Source: Colimorpha sp045222295 (GTDB taxonomy: Bacteria > Bacteroidota > Bacteroidia > Bacteroidales > P3). From it: a stretch of DNA of 64,000 nt. Each line of letters opens with the position of its first letter. The first letter of the stretch is position 1. Where the stretch lies: positions 1-64,000 of the forward strand of contig JBGUXP010000011.1 of the NCBI GenBank assembly GCA_045222295.1, given 5' to 3'. Both the position numbers and the translations under genes were made by a program. Positions 60,567 through 64,000 of the stretch are shown piece by piece. Under the pieces are notes generated by a model. The model was given only the letters and a program-made list of their open reading frames with translations, had not been told where the DNA came from and made no database searches.

Positions 60567-60662
60567 CAACTGGCTGATAACCACTTACCAAGCCCTTACC
60601 AACTCCTAACCAACTCCTACCACGGTAGGAGATGATAGGGTGTTGGTAAGCCGATGGTTGGT
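60567..60662. repeat. Intergenic palindromic repeat, copy B
   Basis: About 96 bp. The first 75 nt match copy A (24551 on) at about 90%. The core is CTCCTACCACGGTAGGAG (60614-60631), nearly palindromic. An outer pair CTTACCAAC / GTTGGTAAG encloses it, giving a cruciform with an imperfect interior. It lies just upstream of the cstA promoter. Confidence 0.8.
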
Positions 60663-60691
60663 TTATCGGGCTTTTAACATATTATGTTTTT

Positions 60692-60723
60692 TTTGCCATG
60701 TCGCAAAAAAATCGTACTTTTGC
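60692..60723 (+). promoter_or_regulatory. Promoter for cstA
   Basis: TTTG (60692-60695), 19 nt, TACTTTTGC (60715-60723), 21 nt before the ATG at 60745. Confidence 0.75.
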
Positions 60724-60744
60724 AGCGTTTTTTTACATAGTATT

Positions 60745-62217
60745 ATGATTACTTTTATCACCTCAGTTGTATTGCTCCTATTAGGCTACTGGCTCTATTC
60801 CAAACTGATAGAGCGTATCATCGGTGTCAACCCCGAGCGTGTCACACCCGCCGTGGCGCACCCCGACGGGGTCGACTATGTGCCGATGAAACCCTGGCGC
60901 ATCTTCCTCATCCAGTTCCTCAACATCGCCGGCGTAGGACCGATTATCGGAGCTGTCATGGGTGCCCAGTTCGGCACCGCCTCGTTCCTCTGGATTGTAT
61001 TCGGATGCATCTTCGCCGGTGCAGTGCACGATTTCATTGCGGGCTTTATTTCTATCCGCCAGGACGGCGCCTCGCTGCCCGAAATCCACGGCAAATACCT
61101 GGGCAATGGCATGAAACAGTTCATGCGCGGCTTCACAGTAATTCTGATGATTCTCGTCGGCGCCGTGTTTGTCAACACCCCCGCCACCCTGCTCACTCAG
61201 GACATTTTCGTTCCCGAAGGGCTCCGTCATCTGGACCACAACGTGATACAGTATTTCTGGGTCATCCTTATCTTTATCTACTATCTGCTAGCCACCATGT
61301 TGCCTATCGACAAGATTATCGGCAAAATATACCCTGTTTTTGGCATTCTGTTGCTGGCCATGGCCGTGGCATTGGTAGTAGCCTTCGTGGTCTACCAGGT
61401 GCCACTGCGTGAGGTATGGGAAGGTTTGGAGAACAGCCATCCACTGGCTGCCACCAACCCCATCTTCCCCATGATGTTCATTTCCATTGCCTGCGGTGCC
61501 ATCAGCGGTTTCCATGCCACACAGAGTCCTTTGATGGCACGCTGTATGGTGAACGAAATGCAAGCCCGCCCCATCTTCTATGGTGCCATGATTGCCGAGG
61601 GTATCGTGGCCCTCATCTGGGCCGCTGCCGCCGCCTATTTCTTCCACGACCATCCCGAGATTTGTTTCGGCAAGAGCGGTGCCGCCATGGTGGGTGTCAT
61701 CGCCAACCAGTGGTTCCCGTCCATCATCGCCTTCATCACCATCCTCGGTGTGGTCAGTGCCGCCGTCACCAGTGGCGACACAGCTCTGCGCTCGGCGCGC
61801 CTCATCGTGGCCGACTTTATGCATGTCAACCAAAAGCCCATCATGAAACGCCTCTATGTAGCTCTGCCAGTATTCATCCTCGCCGCCGCCCTGCTGGTCT
61901 TCTCGCTGGTCGACAATGAAGGCTTTCAGGTCATCTGGCGCTACTTCTCGTGGGCCAATCAATTCCTTGCCATGGTCACCCTCTGGGCTGTCACCGTCTT
62001 CCTCGCTAAACTCCTGCCCGGAAAGGCTTGGTACTGGATCACTCTCGTTCCATCCCTGTTCATGAGCATGGTAACCATCAGCTTCCTCATGGTGGCACAA
62101 GGAGAAGGCCTCGGCAGTATCCTCCCCCACCCCGTGGGCTACGCCATCGCAGCTGCCATCACCCTCGCCCTCGGCGTGCTCTTCTTCGTGCGCATAAAGA
62201 AAAACACAATAAAATAA
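60745..62217 (+). CDS. cstA: Carbon starvation protein CstA family transporter
   Basis: A 490-residue inner-membrane protein with about 14 helices. It has VDYVPMKPWRIFLIQFLNIAG, GAVHDFIAGFISIRQDGASL and GAISGFHATQSPLMARCM, all conserved in CstA/BtsT. Family members import pyruvate or peptides when carbon is short; the substrate here is not known. The ATG at 60745 (MITFITSVVLLLLGYW) is chosen; a longer frame from 60640 reads through the promoter and repeat. Confidence 0.92.
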   Translation: MITFITSVVLLLLGYWLYSKLIERIIGVNPERVTPAVAHPDGVDYVPMKPWRIFLIQFLNIAGVGPIIGAVMGAQFGTASFLWIVFGCIFAGAVHDFIAGFISIRQDGASLPEIHGKYLGNGMKQFMRGFTVILMILVGAVFVNTPATLLTQDIFVPEGLRHLDHNVIQYFWVILIFIYYLLATMLPIDKIIGKIYPVFGILLLAMAVALVVAFVVYQVPLREVWEGLENSHPLAATNPIFPMMFISIACGAISGFHATQSPLMARCMVNEMQARPIFYGAMIAEGIVALIWAAAAAYFFHDHPEICFGKSGAAMVGVIANQWFPSIIAFITILGVVSAAVTSGDTALRSARLIVADFMHVNQKPIMKRLYVALPVFILAAALLVFSLVDNEGFQVIWRYFSWANQFLAMVTLWAVTVFLAKLLPGKAWYWITLVPSLFMSMVTISFLMVAQGEGLGSILPHPVGYAIAAAITLALGVLFFVRIKKNTIK

Positions 62218-62248
62218 CCATTTCGCCGTTTATTTTCAAAAAAAGTTG

Positions 62249-62257
62249 TACTTTTGC
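62249..62257 (+). promoter_or_regulatory. -7 box for the gene at 62278
   Basis: TACTTTTGC, 21 nt before the ATG, in the 60-bp gap after cstA. Confidence 0.6.
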
Positions 62258-62277
62258 ATTTTGAAAACAATAAAAAA

Positions 62278-63108
62278 ATGAAGAAAAATATCGCACTCAT
62301 GCTGGTCCTGCTCGTTGCAGGAACGGCCTTTGCAGCAAGTCACAAGCCCCGCAAGAACTCACGCACCGAGATGGGTATCCACGGCAACGCCCTGTATGTG
62401 ATTGAATACACCTACAATCTTCACAGCGGTGCCAACGGTGGCCGCCAACTCATCTGCATCGACAGCATTACCTTCGACAAGCGCGGCAACTTTGCCGACA
62501 AGTTCCGCACCAAAGCCAACGACTATACCTGGTACAGCTATTATTTTGACGTCAACGGTTATAGCCTTGGCTGGAACGAATACAACAAAGAGAAGATGCT
62601 CACCGGCCGCACTGCCTACCTCAACGACAAGGATGGTAACCGCATCGAGCGCACCGTCTATCTTGGCAACCAGATGACCAAGAAGGAAAGTTCTAAATTC
62701 GTCAGCGGCCTGATGATGGAGGAACAGAGTTTTGACCAGGACGGCCAAATGACTGAGTTGCGGAAGTACAAATACGACCAGAAGGGCAACTGCACCGAGA
62801 TTGAGTTCTACAACCGCGACGGCGACCTCATGCAGCACTACCTCTACAAGTACGATGCCCGTGGCAACCGCATCGAGTGGGACTTCTACGATGCCGATGA
62901 GTTCCTCTCTGCAAAAACGACCTATTATTATGATGACCACGACAATGTGATAGAAATCTCCTCATTCAACTATGACGAGCACCTCAACTGGAAGCACAGC
63001 TACGTCTACGAATACGACGAGGACGACAACTGGGTCCGCCAGACCATCTACCGCAACAATGTCCCCTACCAGGTCATCGAGCGCGAAATCGCCTTCCCTG
63101 CCAATTAA
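62278..63108 (+). CDS. Secreted protein with YD/MORN-like repeats
   Basis: A 276-residue protein with a signal peptide (MKKNIALMLVLLVAGTAFAA). The body is built of about eight 20-residue units with a central YD or (N/K)G and aromatic strands (YKYDQKGNCTEIEFYNRDGD, YKYDARGNRIEWDFYDADE, YYYDDHDNVIEISSFNYDEH), like the RHS/YD-type beta repeats of Bacteroidales secreted proteins. No toxin or enzyme domain. Function unknown. The ATG at 62278 follows the -7 box. Confidence 0.8.
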   Translation: MKKNIALMLVLLVAGTAFAASHKPRKNSRTEMGIHGNALYVIEYTYNLHSGANGGRQLICIDSITFDKRGNFADKFRTKANDYTWYSYYFDVNGYSLGWNEYNKEKMLTGRTAYLNDKDGNRIERTVYLGNQMTKKESSKFVSGLMMEEQSFDQDGQMTELRKYKYDQKGNCTEIEFYNRDGDLMQHYLYKYDARGNRIEWDFYDADEFLSAKTTYYYDDHDNVIEISSFNYDEHLNWKHSYVYEYDEDDNWVRQTIYRNNVPYQVIEREIAFPAN

Positions 63109-63114
63109 AACAGC

Positions 63115-64000
63115 ATGAAATATTTGCCCATTCTTCTGTGCCTGCTCTTCTCTCTTGGAGGGCAGGCACAGGGTTGTTTAAAGGGCACTGTCACTGATGC
63201 CAAGACCGGTGAGCCGCTGCCGTTTGCCAACGTCACCGTCTTCCAAGACGGAAAGCAGGTGCATGGTGGCGTAACCGACTGGGATGGCATCTTCACCATC
63301 AAGCCGCTTGCGGCCGGTAACTACGACGTGACAGTAAATACCGTAGGATATCAGCCATACAAAAGAGAAGGTGTCAGAATACTAGCCTCAGGATTCACCC
63401 TTTGGGAAATAAGCCTGAATCCCACGTCCACTCATCTTGAGGATATCTCATCCTACGAAGATTCAATCTACAAACATTTTTATGGCCATGCCCGGCGGGA
63501 GCCGCAAATGCTGCCTTTGGTAGAATACGTGATTGTGGACAGCGGCTTGGCACAGATGCTCGACCGCGTCGTCGAGGGCAAGGAGAATACCTATTTCTGG
63601 AGCACTGAGTCCATGGAACCCAAGCCCAGCCCGGCAGGCACCACGTTCGACCTCTATTTGTTCACGACACCCGCCATTGACACCACCTGGGATTCTGTGC
63701 AGGGCGATTACAACTACCTTTATATGCTCTATCGCGACGACCCGACGCTTCCGCGTCCCTTGATAGAGCGGGCTCCACAGTTCTCGTTCGATAGCACAAC
63801 GACCTGCATGAGTGTCACCGAGACCTACTATCCGCAGTCTTTTGTCGATGCCGAGGGCTTCGTCAGATACCGAGAATGTGTCTTCTTCCTCATCTACCCA
63901 CCTGTGGAGGCAACGGATGCATACATCCGAAAAACCGACCGATTGGAGTTCTTCCTACAGAAAGATCCTCCTCTCGCCGCCCGTCATGACCCACCGACGT
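63115..64000 (+). CDS. Carboxypeptidase-regulatory-like domain protein (3' truncated by window edge)
   Basis: The reading frame from the ATG at 63115 stays open to the window end (295 codons). A signal peptide (MKYLPILLCLLFSLGGQAQG) precedes a CarboxypepD_reg-like beta-sandwich (LKGTVTDAKTGEPLPFANVT, GGVTDWDGIFTIKPLAAGNY, VNTVGYQPYKREGV). The remaining about 190 residues are unassigned. Such a domain often heads SusC/RagA receptors, but the following sequence lacks a TonB box or plug, so it is more likely a stand-alone periplasmic or surface protein. It lies 6 nt after the YD-repeat gene, probably in the same operon. Confidence 0.8.
   Translation, partial: MKYLPILLCLLFSLGGQAQGCLKGTVTDAKTGEPLPFANVTVFQDGKQVHGGVTDWDGIFTIKPLAAGNYDVTVNTVGYQPYKREGVRILASGFTLWEISLNPTSTHLEDISSYEDSIYKHFYGHARREPQMLPLVEYVIVDSGLAQMLDRVVEGKENTYFWSTESMEPKPSPAGTTFDLYLFTTPAIDTTWDSVQGDYNYLYMLYRDDPTLPRPLIERAPQFSFDSTTTCMSVTETYYPQSFVDAEGFVRYRECVFFLIYPPVEATDAYIRKTDRLEFFLQKDPPLAARHDPPT

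Larger units (their letters stand above)
60405..60744. other. 340-bp divergent intergenic region
   Basis: Between glsA and cstA. It holds the glsA promoter, intergenic repeat copy B (60567-60662) and the cstA promoter. No ORF or RNA gene is seen. Confidence 0.6.

Overview
The window looks like the chromosome of a Bacteroidales bacterium (phylum Bacteroidota), probably an uncultured gut or rumen lineage. I cannot place it to genus. The evidence is the promoter type (TAnnTTTGC -7 boxes, often with a TTTG about 20 nt upstream), the near absence of Shine-Dalgarno sequences, type IX secretion C-terminal domains, a C10 (streptopain-like) protease, a type B L31, a DUF4295 gene next to L33, and a glycine-lipid gene pair (glsA-glsB). 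Coding density is high. I see no integrase, insertion sequence, phage module, CRISPR array or rRNA.

Layout. 1-1033 is the end of a GC-rich gene. 1116-3766 is a more AT-rich patch: a small unknown protein diverging from a hipB-hipA toxin-antitoxin operon with a perfect palindromic operator, then a DUF1294 membrane protein. 3865-13152 is housekeeping: phoH-like, ispE, uraA-upp (pyrimidine salvage), class II aldolase, tex-sppA. 13284-22584 mixes secreted proteins (T9SS cargo, lipoprotein, beta-barrel) with nadD, an AsmA/DUF748-like protein and parE. 22646-25391 holds serS, tRNA-Ser, L31, msrA and tRNA-Leu. 25458-31938 is an export operon: a conserved secreted protein, a beta-propeller, DsbD and a C10 protease. 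After initiator tRNA come two leftward operons, plsC-like-purL-tfoX-lipoprotein-pepD and ileS-M20 peptidase-MATE-murB-unknown, with a secreted PepC and an Mrr-type nuclease between them. 50728-56299 carries DUF4295, rpmG, pfkA, a flavodoxin-like lipoprotein and purH-mreB. 56370-60404 is a leftward envelope operon, glsA-glsB-engB-dacB. 60745-64000 holds cstA and two secreted proteins, the last cut by the window edge.

The most striking signal is not one gene. Short repeats of several families lie inside, or at the 3' ends of, otherwise ordinary conserved genes. (1) A double palindrome built around TCCCCTAA-n-TTAGGGGA sits in frame in ispE once and in murB twice. All three copies are read in the only frame free of stop codons, giving SPNLGE or SPKLGE. 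(2) 9-nt tandem units (TCCGGAnnn, TCnGACnnn, ATTCAACCC) sit in frame in tex, ileS, the AsmA-like gene and twice in purL. (3) 7-nt tandem units sit in tex, sppA, murB and a signal peptide. (4) 7- to 10-nt tandem units overlap or abut the stop codons of phoH, msrA, the plsC-like gene, the M20 peptidase, glsA and murB. In addition, a roughly 90-bp palindromic element occurs in two divergent intergenic regions (24551-24637 and 60567-60662), and a 22-bp inverted repeat made of 11-mers lies upstream of pfkA. This resembles the Rickettsia palindromic elements in principle, but it is a different sequence family in a different phylum.
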